Counted from the first letter of the stretch, positions 35,217-44,777 are shown. The stretch: 64,000 bases of DNA from Gramella jeungdoensis (GCF_023805255.1 NZ_JAMSCK010000005.1:1-64000), one strand, 5' to 3'. Made by a program: numbers and translations. The notes: a model not told the origin generated them from the sequence alone.

Positions 35217-36332
35217 ATGAATGAAGCTAAAAGGCTGGAGGAACTCTATAATTATCAGATTCTAGACTCCTGTCCCGAACAAAAACTCACCGATATAGCC
35301 ATGATAGCTTCCTCCATGGTAGATATGCCGATTAGCCAGATCACCTTTATTGATAAAGAGAGACAATGGTATAAAGTGAATCTGGGGCTGGATGCATCAG
35401 AGATACCCAGGGAGTTTGCTTTCTGTCAGCACGCTTTAAACAATCCAAAAGAATTACTGATTGTTGACGATCCTGAAAATGACGAGCGCTTCAAGGATAA
35501 TCCGTTGGTAAAGGATGAACCCAATATAAGGTTCTATGCAGGCGCCCCGCTTGAATCAGAAAATGGGTATGTATTAGGAACATTATGTGTTGTGGATACA
35601 AAACGGAGAAAACTAAATAAAAACCAAAAAAGATCTTTAAAACTTCTGGCAAAACAGGTAATGGATTACCTGAATATGAGAAAGACCCTTATCATCCAAA
35701 ACCAGAATATTCAAATAGGAGCCTTAAAGTTAGTTAAACTAACCAATGCAGCTCCCGGTACAATTTTCCAGCTTGAACATAATATTGATAATGCCAGATC
35801 ATTCATTTTCTTAAGTGAAGGGATCAAAAAAATGTTTCCTTTTCTTAATCCTAAAAAATTAAGCAGGGAACCTGAATTACTATTTAATCATGTTCATAAA
35901 GACGACCAGTCAATTATAATTAAGACTTACTATCGTGCACTTTCTGAACTCAAGATATGGGAATGTCAGTTTAGAATTCTTCGCAAGGATGGTTCCTTTA
36001 GATGGTATTATGGAAGGGCTAAACCGGAAAAAATGGAAAATGGAAATATCATCTGGAGTGGAACTTTTCAGGATATTCACCAAAGCAAGGAATACCAGCA
36101 AGCCCTGGAAGATATATCATTTGACATTTCACATGTATTACGTAAACCGGTCACAAATATGTTAAGTATCACCTCCTTAATCGAGGAGGATCGCATAAAT
36201 GAAGAAACCCTGAAACGATACGCCAGGCTAATTAATATAATAGCCGAAGAACTTGATAATTTCACCAGAAACTTAAACGGTATCTATCAGGAGAAAAGGC
36301 TAAATATGAAGATACAGAAAGAAGTGAATTGA
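35217..36332 (+). CDS. GAF-PAS sensor protein with a kinase dimerisation helix but no ATPase domain
   Basis: This 371-residue soluble protein has a GAF domain (about 10-160, with QITFIDKERQWYK, FAFCQHALNNPKELLIVDDPENDERF and GTLCVVDTKRR), a PAS domain (about 175-290, with FRILRKDGSFRWYYGRAKP), and a short HisKA-like helical hairpin. The latter has the H-box FDISHVLRKPVTNML. The protein then stops at about residue 371, with no HATPase. The H-box His is present, so it could be phosphorylated by another kinase or act as a phosphotransfer hub. I chose the ATG at 35217. A TTG seven codons earlier is also in frame. A receiver protein converges from the other side. Confidence 0.85.
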   Translation: MNEAKRLEELYNYQILDSCPEQKLTDIAMIASSMVDMPISQITFIDKERQWYKVNLGLDASEIPREFAFCQHALNNPKELLIVDDPENDERFKDNPLVKDEPNIRFYAGAPLESENGYVLGTLCVVDTKRRKLNKNQKRSLKLLAKQVMDYLNMRKTLIIQNQNIQIGALKLVKLTNAAPGTIFQLEHNIDNARSFIFLSEGIKKMFPFLNPKKLSREPELLFNHVHKDDQSIIIKTYYRALSELKIWECQFRILRKDGSFRWYYGRAKPEKMENGNIIWSGTFQDIHQSKEYQQALEDISFDISHVLRKPVTNMLSITSLIEEDRINEETLKRYARLINIIAEELDNFTRNLNGIYQEKRLNMKIQKEVN

Positions 36333-36352
36333 AATATTGAATAGAGATTTCC

Positions 36353-36754
36353 TTATGATAACTGTATTTCAGTATCTAAAATTTTCTCGATCTCAATTGC
36401 TTTTAAAGGTTTTGTAATAAATCCCTTAACCTGCTTGTAAGACATGGATTTTTCAAAATCATCTTGTGCTATCGATGATGTAACTATAATGACATCCAGA
36501 TTTGAAGTATCAAAATATTGCAATTTATCTAACAACTCAAAACCATTCATTTCAGGCATGTTTAGATCCAGCAATAGCAACAAGCTTTCCCCTTTATTCA
36601 ATGAATCTTCAAGACAGCTTAAAGCTTCTCCGGGATCAACAAATGCTTGGATGTTTCCATTTACCCCATGGTTCTCAAGAACATTAAGGTTTAATAAATT
36701 GGTAATTTTATCATCATCTATAAGAAATATAGATTCATACTTTTTTGCTGCCAT
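36353..36754 (-). CDS. Single-domain response regulator receiver
   Basis: This 133-residue protein is a stand-alone receiver. The acidic pair lies in FLIDDDKIT (residues 13-15), the phospho-acceptor is Asp63 in LLDLNMPEMNG, the conserved Thr is in VIIVTSS, and the Lys is in GFITKPLK. It has no output domain, so it probably acts by protein-protein contact or as an intermediate in a phosphorelay. It converges with the GAF-PAS gene, whose kinase helix lacks an ATPase. The two may be part of one relay, which is inference from position. Confidence 0.92.
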   Translation of the reverse strand: MAAKKYESIFLIDDDKITNLLNLNVLENHGVNGNIQAFVDPGEALSCLEDSLNKGESLLLLLDLNMPEMNGFELLDKLQYFDTSNLDVIIVTSSIAQDDFEKSMSYKQVKGFITKPLKAIEIEKILDTEIQLS

Positions 36755-36932
36755 AAAAAGTCAACTCTTTTTCGCAATATTTTTCTTAAAGTTAATGTTA
36801 AAATTTTAATTTACTGCTAAATCCCATGAGACAATAGCCACGGATTGACTTAAGAAGGCACTTAAATTATAAATGAATCGATTAAAACCTCAAAGAGTTA
36901 GGGAGTTATGTCTAAACACTAGCCTTCTTTAT

Positions 36933-37616
36933 TTACCTGATTAGTGCTGGTTTAAGGGTTTCCCAAACGTTGCCAGCTACTATCTTCTGCCCTTCCACAG
37001 TTGGATGAATACCATCACCCTGGTTCAATTCAGGAATACCCGCAACACCCTCAAGTAAAAAAGGAATTAGCAGGATATCATTTTCTTTGGCAAGTTCAGG
37101 AAAGATATTTCGGAATTCTGAAGTGTACTCCGTTCCCATATTGGGTGGGATCTGCATTCCCGCCAGGACAATCTCTGCCTCCGGATTCTTTTCTTTCACA
37201 GTATCTATGATTTCCTGAAGGTTCCTCCGGGTTTCTTCAAGAGGAATTCCACGAAGGCCGTCATTAGCTCCAAGTTCAAGTACAAAAACATCTACCTCCT
37301 GATTTAACACCCACTCTACTCTGTTCTTTCCGCTGGCAGTTGTCTCCCCGCTGAGTCCGGCATTCACCACTTCATAATTAAGATCAAGAGAATCAATTTT
37401 ATTCTGAATAAGGGCAGGAAAAGCTTCATCAGGTTCAAGCCCGTATCCTGCTGTTAAGCTATTTCCAAAGAACAGAATAACTCTCCTGTCCTCTTCCCGG
37501 GCTTTCTCTTCAATAACATTTTCTTCACCGCTCTTCTCTTCTTTCTTTTTTTCAGCGTTTCCGCAAGAAGAAAGAAAAACCAGAAGTAAAGACCAAACAA
37601 TTAATAAGCTTCTCAT
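36933..37616 (-). CDS. SGNH-family esterase/lysophospholipase (TesA-like), lipoprotein
   Basis: This 227-residue protein is a GDSL/SGNH hydrolase. Block I has the nucleophile in FFGNSLTAGYG (Ser about residue 53), block III is GANDG, and block V gives the Asp/His pair in DGIHPTVEGQ. The N-terminus is a lipoprotein signal (LSSC, Cys about residue 18), followed by a Lys/Glu-rich linker consistent with surface or outer membrane location. E. coli TesA is periplasmic and soluble, so the lipid anchor is a difference. It is divergent from the ABC ATPase gene, as in the tesA-ybbA-ybbP arrangement of E. coli. Confidence 0.9.
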   Translation of the reverse strand: MRSLLIVWSLLLVFLSSCGNAEKKKEEKSGEENVIEEKAREEDRRVILFFGNSLTAGYGLEPDEAFPALIQNKIDSLDLNYEVVNAGLSGETTASGKNRVEWVLNQEVDVFVLELGANDGLRGIPLEETRRNLQEIIDTVKEKNPEAEIVLAGMQIPPNMGTEYTSEFRNIFPELAKENDILLIPFLLEGVAGIPELNQGDGIHPTVEGQKIVAGNVWETLKPALIR

Positions 37617-37684
37617 AACACAGGTAATTAAATCAAAATCATTTCATTATTTTGTTGCATCCAAATATCAAACTATAACGAAAG

Positions 37685-38365
37685 ATGGCAAAGATATTAA
37701 ACGTACAAAACTTAAAGAAAAGCTATTCAAGCGGTTCAAAAAAGTTAACTGTGCTGCATGATATAAGTTTTGATATTGAAGAAAAAGAAACCTTTGCCAT
37801 TGTTGGCCCGTCGGGTAGTGGAAAAACCACCTTACTTGGTTTATGTGCAGGCCTTGATGAAGCAGATTCAGGAACTATCGAATTATGTGGAACCAGGCTT
37901 AATGATCTTAACGAAGACCAGAGAGCGCTTTTAAGAAACAGGAACGTAGGCTTTGTTTTTCAGGATTTTCAATTGATCCCTACCCTCACCGCCCTGGAAA
38001 ATGTGGCAGTACCTCTGGAATTACGTGGAGATAAAGAAGCGGTTAAAATTGGAAAAGAACTATTGGTAAAAGTTGGTCTTGGTGATCGTTTTGACCATTA
38101 TCCCTCACAGCTCTCGGGAGGAGAACAGCAACGGGTGGCCCTGGCAAGAGCTTTCAGCAACAAGCCCTCCATTCTTTTTGCAGATGAACCCACCGGAAAC
38201 CTTGATGAAGAGACCGGTAAGAAAGTGGTGGATCTGCTTATTGAGCTTAATAAAGAATCGGGTACAACCCTGGTGATCGTAACCCACGACCTTGAACTGG
38301 CTCAAAAAACACAGCGTATACTTAAACTGAAAGGAGGAAAGATCCTTGAAACCCAGATTGTATAG
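37685..38365 (+). CDS. ABC transporter ATP-binding protein (YbbA/LolD-like)
   Basis: This 226-residue ATPase belongs to the MacB/LolD branch. Walker A is VGPSGSGKTT (about residue 41), the Q-loop FVFQDFQLIPTLTALENV, signature LSGGEQQR (about 140) and Walker B ILFADEPTGNLDE, with a downstream H-loop VTHDLEL. It has no membrane part and should pair with the permease encoded one base downstream. Together with the divergent SGNH esterase, the order equals E. coli tesA-ybbA-ybbP, so the complex may move or release lipids or lipoprotein-like molecules. Substrate is unknown. Confidence 0.93.
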   Translation: MAKILNVQNLKKSYSSGSKKLTVLHDISFDIEEKETFAIVGPSGSGKTTLLGLCAGLDEADSGTIELCGTRLNDLNEDQRALLRNRNVGFVFQDFQLIPTLTALENVAVPLELRGDKEAVKIGKELLVKVGLGDRFDHYPSQLSGGEQQRVALARAFSNKPSILFADEPTGNLDEETGKKVVDLLIELNKESGTTLVIVTHDLELAQKTQRILKLKGGKILETQIV

Positions 38366-38366
38366 A

Positions 38367-40925
38367 ATGAAGCTTCCCAATCAAAATAACTACTCCAAGG
38401 CCGGATTTGGATGGTTGCTGAAAATGTCAATTAGGGATGGTAAAGCCAGCAGCAGAAAACTAATCCTTTTCATGGCCTCCATTATTCTGGGTATCGCGGC
38501 TGTGGTCTCTATCCAATCTTTCAGCAATAACCTTAAAAAGAACATTGCACTGCAGTCTAAAGCCCTGATGGGAGCTGATTATATAATCGATAGCGATAAA
38601 ACTCCCAATAAAAGAGTCTCATTTATAATCGATTCCCTGGGCGGTCCGGAAGGAAAAGAGATCAGTTTTGCTTCTATGGCTGCCTTTCCTGGAAAGCAAG
38701 GTACAAAGCTTGTTCAGGTTCGTGGAATAGAGGGAGATTTCCCCTTTTATGGTGAACTTGAAACCGAGCCGGCTTCGGCAGCTTCAAATTATCAGGAAAA
38801 AGAAGGCGCACTGCTCGACGCCACCGTGATGTTGCAACTGGGAATCAAGCGAGGTGATAAGATCAAAATAGGAGATGTTATTCTGCCTGTTATAGGTGCT
38901 CTCAAATCGGTTCCCGGGAGTTCGGCTATCTTCAGCTCGGTAGCTCCACCGGTTCTCATACCTTATAAATTCATTGAGAAAAGTGGCCTCGTACAAACCG
39001 GTAGTCGTATCACTTATAAATACTATTTCCTTGCCGATCCAAAACTGGACATGGATAAATTCGATAAAGAACTTGATCCTATACTCGATGCAAATGACGC
39101 CGATCTGGACACCCATAAATCTACCAGTGAAAGAATGGGCCGGCGATATGAGAATTTCGGAAAGTTCCTTAATCTGGTTGCTTTTATAGCTCTCCTGCTG
39201 GGCTGTGTGGGAATTGCCAGCGCTATCCATATTTATATCAAGGAAAAATTGAAGTCCATTGCTGTTCTTAAATGCATTGGTGCGACCAAAAAACAGACTT
39301 TCCTGATTTACCTGCTCCAGATAGCTATGATTGGTCTTCTGGGAGGGATTATCGGAACTGGATTAGGATTGATACTTCAGCAATTATTCCCGTTGATCTT
39401 ACAGGATTTTATTCCGGTGGACGTGGAAATCTCTTTCGCTCCGCGAGTTATTTTCATGGGATTGTTACTCGGTGTATTAATGTCCGTACTTTTTGCAATG
39501 TATCCACTTATTGGCACTTTATATGTTTCACCACTTCATACTTTAAGGGTTCAGGATGCGAGTCCTAAAAGGTCCAAAAAAGCAGGATTATTTGTTTTAT
39601 CTGGCATTTTTATTTTCATATTTCTATTCTCCTTCTGGTTGCTGGAAGACTGGGAATATTCTATCTCATTTGTATTTGGAATCATAGTTACATTTTCTCT
39701 TTTGGCAGGAGTAGCGAATCTGTTTATGAAAATGATAAAGAAGTACTTCCCGTCCAGTTGGGGGTTTGTACCCAGACAAAGCCTTCTGAACCTTTTCCGG
39801 CCTCAAAACCAGACGCTCATTCTGGTACTGGCAATAGGTATAGGCACTTTTCTTATAAGTACCCTGTATTTCACCAAAGACCTGCTGTTAGCTGAAGCTT
39901 CCCTGGAAGAACAGTCCAGCAGTGCCAATATGATCCTGCTTGATGTGCAGTCGGAACAAAGCGAAGATGTCGCGGCAACTATAACCCGTCAGGATCTGTC
40001 AGTTTTGGAAAACATCCCCATCGTTACGATGAGAGTTCAGAGCCTGAAAGGCAAGCCAGTTAATGAGATAAGGACAGATACGGCATCCAGGGTAAATGGC
40101 TGGATACTCAACCATGAATTCCGAACGACCTACAGAGACACTTTGATTTCTTCTGAAGTACTGGAACAGGGCGATTGGACGGCTAAAAAACCTGAGGATG
40201 GTCCTGTACCGATTTCTGTAAGTGATAATTTTGCTGAAGATGCTAAAGTTAGTGTAGGCGATGAAGTAAGTTTCAATGTTCAGGGTGTAATCCTTAAAAC
40301 CGTCGTGGGAAGTATAAGAACTGTTGACTGGAGCCGGATGCAACTCAATTTCTCCATCGTTTTTCCAACCGGAGTGCTTGAAGACGCACCCCAGTTCAGG
40401 GTTCTTACAACCAAGGTGCCCGATGAAGCCAAATCTGCTTCCCTGCAACAGGCTTTGGTAGCTGATTTTCCAAATGTGACTATTATTGATCTCAGGCAGG
40501 TTTTAAGCCTGATAGAAAGGATCCTAAACAAGATCTCCTGGCTTATCAATTTTATGGCCTTCTTCAGTATTTTTACAGGGATTATAGTTCTTATTGGTGC
40601 AGTAAGAACGAGTAAATACCAGCGTATTAAAGAAAGTGTGCTGCTGAGAACCATCGGTGCCAGAAGTAGCCAGATATTAAAAATTCTGGCTTTGGAATAC
40701 CTGTATCTGGGCGTTCTGGGCGGACTCTCAGGAATACTTTTATCCCTTATCAGCAGTCAGTTATTGGGCTGGCTTGTATTTGAAACTTCTTTTGTTCCCT
40801 CGTGGGTTCCATTTTTGGTACTGTTCCCGGGAATTACACTACTGGTAATGGCAATAGGACTTGGAAACAGCATTAGTGTGATAAAAAGTCCGCCACTGGT
40901 AGTCCTTAGAAGAGAACTTACTTAA
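38367..40925 (+). CDS. FtsX-family ABC transporter permease (YbbP-like)
   Basis: This 852-residue inner-membrane protein has the layout of YbbP: one N-terminal membrane segment (about 31-52), a large periplasmic domain, then two FtsX-type membrane blocks. The first block lies around 265-415 with three helices, and further helices sit near 425-470 and 490-510. A second periplasmic domain follows, and the last helices are near 735-850. The conserved stretch SIAVLKCIGATKKQTFLIYLLQ in the first FtsX block has its duplicate ESVLLRTIGARSSQILKILALEYL near the end. I chose the ATG at 38367, one base after the ATPase stop. A TTG seven codons earlier overlaps that gene. It partners with the ATPase upstream. 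Confidence 0.9.
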   Translation: MKLPNQNNYSKAGFGWLLKMSIRDGKASSRKLILFMASIILGIAAVVSIQSFSNNLKKNIALQSKALMGADYIIDSDKTPNKRVSFIIDSLGGPEGKEISFASMAAFPGKQGTKLVQVRGIEGDFPFYGELETEPASAASNYQEKEGALLDATVMLQLGIKRGDKIKIGDVILPVIGALKSVPGSSAIFSSVAPPVLIPYKFIEKSGLVQTGSRITYKYYFLADPKLDMDKFDKELDPILDANDADLDTHKSTSERMGRRYENFGKFLNLVAFIALLLGCVGIASAIHIYIKEKLKSIAVLKCIGATKKQTFLIYLLQIAMIGLLGGIIGTGLGLILQQLFPLILQDFIPVDVEISFAPRVIFMGLLLGVLMSVLFAMYPLIGTLYVSPLHTLRVQDASPKRSKKAGLFVLSGIFIFIFLFSFWLLEDWEYSISFVFGIIVTFSLLAGVANLFMKMIKKYFPSSWGFVPRQSLLNLFRPQNQTLILVLAIGIGTFLISTLYFTKDLLLAEASLEEQSSSANMILLDVQSEQSEDVAATITRQDLSVLENIPIVTMRVQSLKGKPVNEIRTDTASRVNGWILNHEFRTTYRDTLISSEVLEQGDWTAKKPEDGPVPISVSDNFAEDAKVSVGDEVSFNVQGVILKTVVGSIRTVDWSRMQLNFSIVFPTGVLEDAPQFRVLTTKVPDEAKSASLQQALVADFPNVTIIDLRQVLSLIERILNKISWLINFMAFFSIFTGIIVLIGAVRTSKYQRIKESVLLRTIGARSSQILKILALEYLYLGVLGGLSGILLSLISSQLLGWLVFETSFVPSWVPFLVLFPGITLLVMAIGLGNSISVIKSPPLVVLRRELT

Positions 40926-40927
40926 AT

Positions 40928-42010
40928 TCAATAATCCCGAAAGATCATATGCTGGTATGCCGTTTGAAGGTCCTGCCAGCAAAGCTGAACAGGGTGATCC
41001 TTCTCCATTACTTTCATTCCGAGCAACGGAATAATTTCAGAGGTCTTGCTATAACAGAAACTGCTTAAAGCCAGACTTGCTTTTTGCACCGAATTAATAT
41101 GGGAGTCCCGCTTTTTTAAATGCCCTTTCCAGCTTCCCTCTACAGCTGAATAAAAATCATCAGATAATTTCATCAGATCTCTTTCAAAATCAGACTTCAC
41201 TCTTTGGATACTATGATATTTTTCAGGCTGATATTGCTGCCATATCTGCCTTTTAGCATCTATAACTTTCTGAACCTCCAGCCAGAGACTTTTGCTCAGA
41301 CCTAATATCACGGGAACAAAACAAACGCGGGCGAACAGATCAAAAGGATAACTGCTAAGAGGATAATCTGAATTGGCAGGTGATTTAGAAAGATCAAAGA
41401 AATGATCTTCCGGAATCAGAACTCTATCCACAATAATTTTATGACTACAGGTAAGTCCCAACCCAATAGCATTCCAGTTCCTTTCAATTTTCACCTGATC
41501 TTTGGGTAAAACCATCGCGCTAATCCTTCCCTCTTTCAGGGTGACAGCCGTAAAAAGCGAGGCCTGTTCACTTCCACTGCAATAATCCCAGCTTCCATTA
41601 ACTTTCCATAAGTCTTTTACTTTTTGAGCTTCACCTACAGGTTTCCCACTACCTGCCACCAAAGCATTCTCAGGTTTAAAATAGGATTCTCTTACTTCTT
41701 CATTAAGATAATGGGTAAAATATCCACCCCCTACTCCTATTGCCAGCAACCAGCCCCAGTTGCCATCCAGTCTGGAAGCATTCTCTATCCACTTTGCACC
41801 CGTTTTAAGATCAAGTTCAAGACCATTCAGAGAAGTTTCAATAAACATCTTGAAAAGCCTTTCCCTGTAATGCTGATCCAAAGCTTCTTTCCCCAGCTTT
41901 CCTTTTTCGAGTGTATTTTCTTTTTTAAAAAAACTTCGGAAAGCCAAATGATTAGTATCTATCCAGTCTCTATCGTTATTCTGTATAGCTTCAATAGCAG
42001 CTTTCCACAT
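40928..42010 (-). CDS. Acyl-CoA dehydrogenase-like flavoprotein
   Basis: This 360-residue protein resembles acyl-CoA dehydrogenases and the related flavin-dependent monooxygenases of the HsaA type. Family-like features are GNWGWLLAIGVGGGYFTHYLNEEV, PVGEAQKVKDLWKVNGSWDYCSGSEQAS (the flavin-side strand segment), VLPKDQVKIERNWNAIGLGLTCSHKIIVD, and a helical C-terminal half. The catalytic Glu of true acyl-CoA dehydrogenases is not obvious, so substrate and reaction are uncertain. It is cytoplasmic and monocistronic, convergent with the permease gene (3 bases apart) and just downstream of the TonB receptor on the same strand. Could be a Bacteroidetes-specific paralogue of unknown role. Confidence 0.75.
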   Translation of the reverse strand: MWKAAIEAIQNNDRDWIDTNHLAFRSFFKKENTLEKGKLGKEALDQHYRERLFKMFIETSLNGLELDLKTGAKWIENASRLDGNWGWLLAIGVGGGYFTHYLNEEVRESYFKPENALVAGSGKPVGEAQKVKDLWKVNGSWDYCSGSEQASLFTAVTLKEGRISAMVLPKDQVKIERNWNAIGLGLTCSHKIIVDRVLIPEDHFFDLSKSPANSDYPLSSYPFDLFARVCFVPVILGLSKSLWLEVQKVIDAKRQIWQQYQPEKYHSIQRVKSDFERDLMKLSDDFYSAVEGSWKGHLKKRDSHINSVQKASLALSSFCYSKTSEIIPLLGMKVMEKDHPVQLCWQDLQTAYQHMIFRDY

Positions 42011-42053
42011 AGATCAAAATTGAAGTTGCAAATTTGGTTAAAAAACCTTTCAG

Positions 42054-44228
42054 TTATAAAACCTGCAGTTTAATTCCACCATTAATAACAAATCCGTCAA
42101 CCGGAGCATAAATATCCTTAAACTGAGGATTGGAAATCGAACCAGTATAGATTGAGTCAAACCTGGTTTGGCGCGTATCGGTAAAATTCTCAAAATTCAG
42201 GAACAAAGAGAATTTTTCCCACTTCATTTCGGTCATCAAACCAAAGATCCAGTAATTCTCCCCCCTGCTGCCATCTCCCAACTTTTGTGGATCAAAATAA
42301 TATCCCTCAAGGCCTATCACGAGTTTGTCCTCTATCTCATAGACAAGAACATTGTTTAGCCTGTTCTGAGCCACAAGCGGCATTTCTGAAGATTCACCAT
42401 CATAATGCCTGTTCACATCAGCCAGGGTATGTCCTACGAAGAGTTTAAAATTGTTGTAGGACAATCTCAGGTTTGTTTCTATTCCCCTTGTATCAAGAAA
42501 CCCATTTGGCTGGATATATTCAAAATTTTCGTCTGTATTTTCGGTAAGAATAAGAGGATCATCTACTCGTGTATAAAAGAAAAGTGTATTCAGGCTAAGG
42601 TCAATGGTTTCGAAAAGCTCGGTACGGTAATTCATATCAAAATTGGCTCCGTACGATCTTTCAGCTTCCGTCTTATCAACATCAATGGGCAGTACATTTT
42701 GAAACTGTATTCTTTCTGCATCCTCTGTAAAGACAGAAGGTGTCTTATAACCAAGCCCACCACCAAGTCTCGCAGTTAGATTGTCTGTTAAACTGAACAT
42801 TGCCGATAATCTTGGCAGCAAGAAAGTGCCATATTCATTCTGGTAATCGAGCCTTAATCCTGATTCCAGGCTTAAAAATTTTGTTGCCTGCCAGTTGTTC
42901 TGTACAAATACACCATAGGTAAGATGATTGTAATCCACCCCTTGAGAACCAGGGTTCTGATCTTCCTTAAAGCTATCTGCCCATAAGTTTGCTCCTGCTA
43001 TCCATTCAGAATCTCTATCCCCAAAACCATAGGTTACTTCATTAAATGAAGCGAACTGGTCTCCGGAGAAAACAAAGTCGGGAATACGAATTTTTCGCTC
43101 AAAGAAGCTTAGACTGTTCTTTATGTTCAGGCTTGAACCATTCTCAAATTTTTGTTCATAACCAGCCCTGGTCGTTATTCTACGGGTATTGTTTTGCTCA
43201 AAATAAGGATCCTCTACTCCGCCGTCATTTTCAATGAATTCGATATTTCCGCCTGTACGTTCTTCAATAACGGCATTAACGCCAAGATCCAGAGTAGCGT
43301 TTTCACCCGGATAATAAAAGACCCGGGGATTCAAGGTATATCTGTCAAATTCAGGAATGGCGGTGAGTCCAATATCTGCGGGATCGTAGGGGCTTCCTAA
43401 ATTATAGGAAGCAAAGATGGTAGTCCCGAGTTTATCAGATCTATTTGAATAAAAAGCACTTGCGTCAAGGCCAAGGGCCGAAGTTCCGTTTAGCAGTAAA
43501 TTGAGTTCCTCTTCCTCGGTAGGGGTTTTGGATACAAGATTCACCAGTCCGGCTATCGCACCTCCTCCATATAAGGTGGAGGAAGCTCCCTTTATCACCT
43601 CCACCTGTTTGAGGTCCAAAGGCACGATCTGCAGGAGACTTAAACCTCCTGAAAACCCCGAATACAGTGGGTATCCATCTTTCAATAACTGGGTATACTT
43701 CCCGTCAAGTCCCTGTATCCTAATGCTGGAATTATAGGATGTTGCTGAAGTTTGCTGTGTCTGGATGCCTGTGGTTTCATTCAGGAGCATCCGAATATCC
43801 CCGGGCTTCATATTTCCTTTTTCCCCAAGTTCTTCCCCGGAAATCACCTCCACTCTTGTTGGAAGATCTGCAATGGTACGTCTTGACCTTGTGGAAGAGA
43901 TGAAGACCGCCTCCATTTGTTCTCCAGCCGGGTACAAATAGATCGTTTTAATATCGTCATCTGAAAGTGGGAAATTATAACTGGTTTCAAGAGTTTCAAA
44001 ACCTATATAACTAAATACGATGGTCTTTTCTCCATCTGGAATACCGTTGATTTCGATCAAACCTTCATCATTGGCAGTAGCACCAAGGTTGCTGCCTTTA
44101 ACCACAGCATTAGCTCCCTGGAGAGGAGTATTGGTTTCTCCATCTATAATACGTGCACTAAAATTATTTTGTGAATAACAGTGGCCGGAAATAAAAATTA
44201 TTAAAAGCCAGAAAATTCTATGGTTCAT
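42054..44228 (-). CDS. TonB-dependent outer membrane receptor
   Basis: This 724-residue protein is a TonB-dependent transporter. After a signal peptide (residues 1-19) comes a carboxypeptidase-regulatory-like domain (about 22-105, with ARIIDGETNTPLQGANAVVKG), a plug domain (about 120-235, with TRVEVISGEELGEKG and VEVIKGASSTLYGGGAIAGLVNLV), and a 22-stranded barrel. No SusD-like lipoprotein adjoins it, so it probably takes up a small ligand such as a metal chelate or vitamin rather than a glycan. Substrate is not predictable. It has its own promoter at 44281-44307 and a gene of unknown role upstream. Confidence 0.93.
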   Translation of the reverse strand: MNHRIFWLLIIFISGHCYSQNNFSARIIDGETNTPLQGANAVVKGSNLGATANDEGLIEINGIPDGEKTIVFSYIGFETLETSYNFPLSDDDIKTIYLYPAGEQMEAVFISSTRSRRTIADLPTRVEVISGEELGEKGNMKPGDIRMLLNETTGIQTQQTSATSYNSSIRIQGLDGKYTQLLKDGYPLYSGFSGGLSLLQIVPLDLKQVEVIKGASSTLYGGGAIAGLVNLVSKTPTEEEELNLLLNGTSALGLDASAFYSNRSDKLGTTIFASYNLGSPYDPADIGLTAIPEFDRYTLNPRVFYYPGENATLDLGVNAVIEERTGGNIEFIENDGGVEDPYFEQNNTRRITTRAGYEQKFENGSSLNIKNSLSFFERKIRIPDFVFSGDQFASFNEVTYGFGDRDSEWIAGANLWADSFKEDQNPGSQGVDYNHLTYGVFVQNNWQATKFLSLESGLRLDYQNEYGTFLLPRLSAMFSLTDNLTARLGGGLGYKTPSVFTEDAERIQFQNVLPIDVDKTEAERSYGANFDMNYRTELFETIDLSLNTLFFYTRVDDPLILTENTDENFEYIQPNGFLDTRGIETNLRLSYNNFKLFVGHTLADVNRHYDGESSEMPLVAQNRLNNVLVYEIEDKLVIGLEGYYFDPQKLGDGSRGENYWIFGLMTEMKWEKFSLFLNFENFTDTRQTRFDSIYTGSISNPQFKDIYAPVDGFVINGGIKLQVL

Positions 44229-44280
44229 AAGTTGATTTTATAAAGAAACCAAAAGTGTTATTCTTTTGATTATGAACCGG

Positions 44281-44307
44281 CAAATTTAAGGAAGTAGAGT
44301 TAAACAA
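44281..44307 (-). promoter_or_regulatory. Promoter of the TonB-dependent receptor gene
   Basis: On the minus strand, taaatttg (plus coordinates 44281-44288) is a perfect -7 box. TTG (44305-44307) lies 16 bases upstream, near the usual -33 spacing. The leader would be about 45 bases. Confidence 0.55.
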
Positions 44308-44312
44308 GACAA

Positions 44313-44777
44313 TTAAACCAGACTAAAGTGGTAATGTAAATCTAATAGCGAAACAACTCCATCCTTTAGGATGAGGCTATTCTTTAACTCGAAAAAAAGA
44401 ATTACCTGTTCAATAAAATAAAGACTGAAGTCCACAAGCTCACCTACCATAAAAAGAAAAATAATCACCAGGCCGATAGCTTTCAGAGTTAAAATGAATG
44501 GCTTGATTAAACCTGTAACAAGCAGGGCAGATATTAAACCCAAAATTAGTCCGTTAAAAAGGGATATTTTAAGTCCAAAAACAGCTAAAGCAGTAACGCC
44601 GGATGTTGTTAGAAAGGAAGCACTTTCCATTCCTATCGGAAGAGTATCCTTTCTCTCAGTAGTCCTAACAGTTCTCTCTTTTACCGCCTGCATACAATAT
44701 CCGCAGATCTTATACCTTTTGCCTATATGGCTTTTCCTGGCTCCTATACAATGCGGACAGTTTTGTGAATTGATCAT
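44313..44777 (-). CDS. Zinc-ribbon membrane protein of unknown function
   Basis: This 154-residue protein begins with a probable zinc ribbon of the form CxxC...CxxC (Cys7, Cys10, Cys25 and Cys28), then a short linker and two or three long hydrophobic segments (about 57-80, 82-100 and 104-130). The order fits a small inner-membrane protein with a metal-binding cytoplasmic head. I do not recognise a named family. It lies between the TonB receptor and the S8 protease gene, both on the same strand. It has a separate terminator upstream (44902-44934) and probably stands alone. Confidence 0.65.
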   Translation of the reverse strand: MINSQNCPHCIGARKSHIGKRYKICGYCMQAVKERTVRTTERKDTLPIGMESASFLTTSGVTALAVFGLKISLFNGLILGLISALLVTGLIKPFILTLKAIGLVIIFLFMVGELVDFSLYFIEQVILFFELKNSLILKDGVVSLLDLHYHFSLV

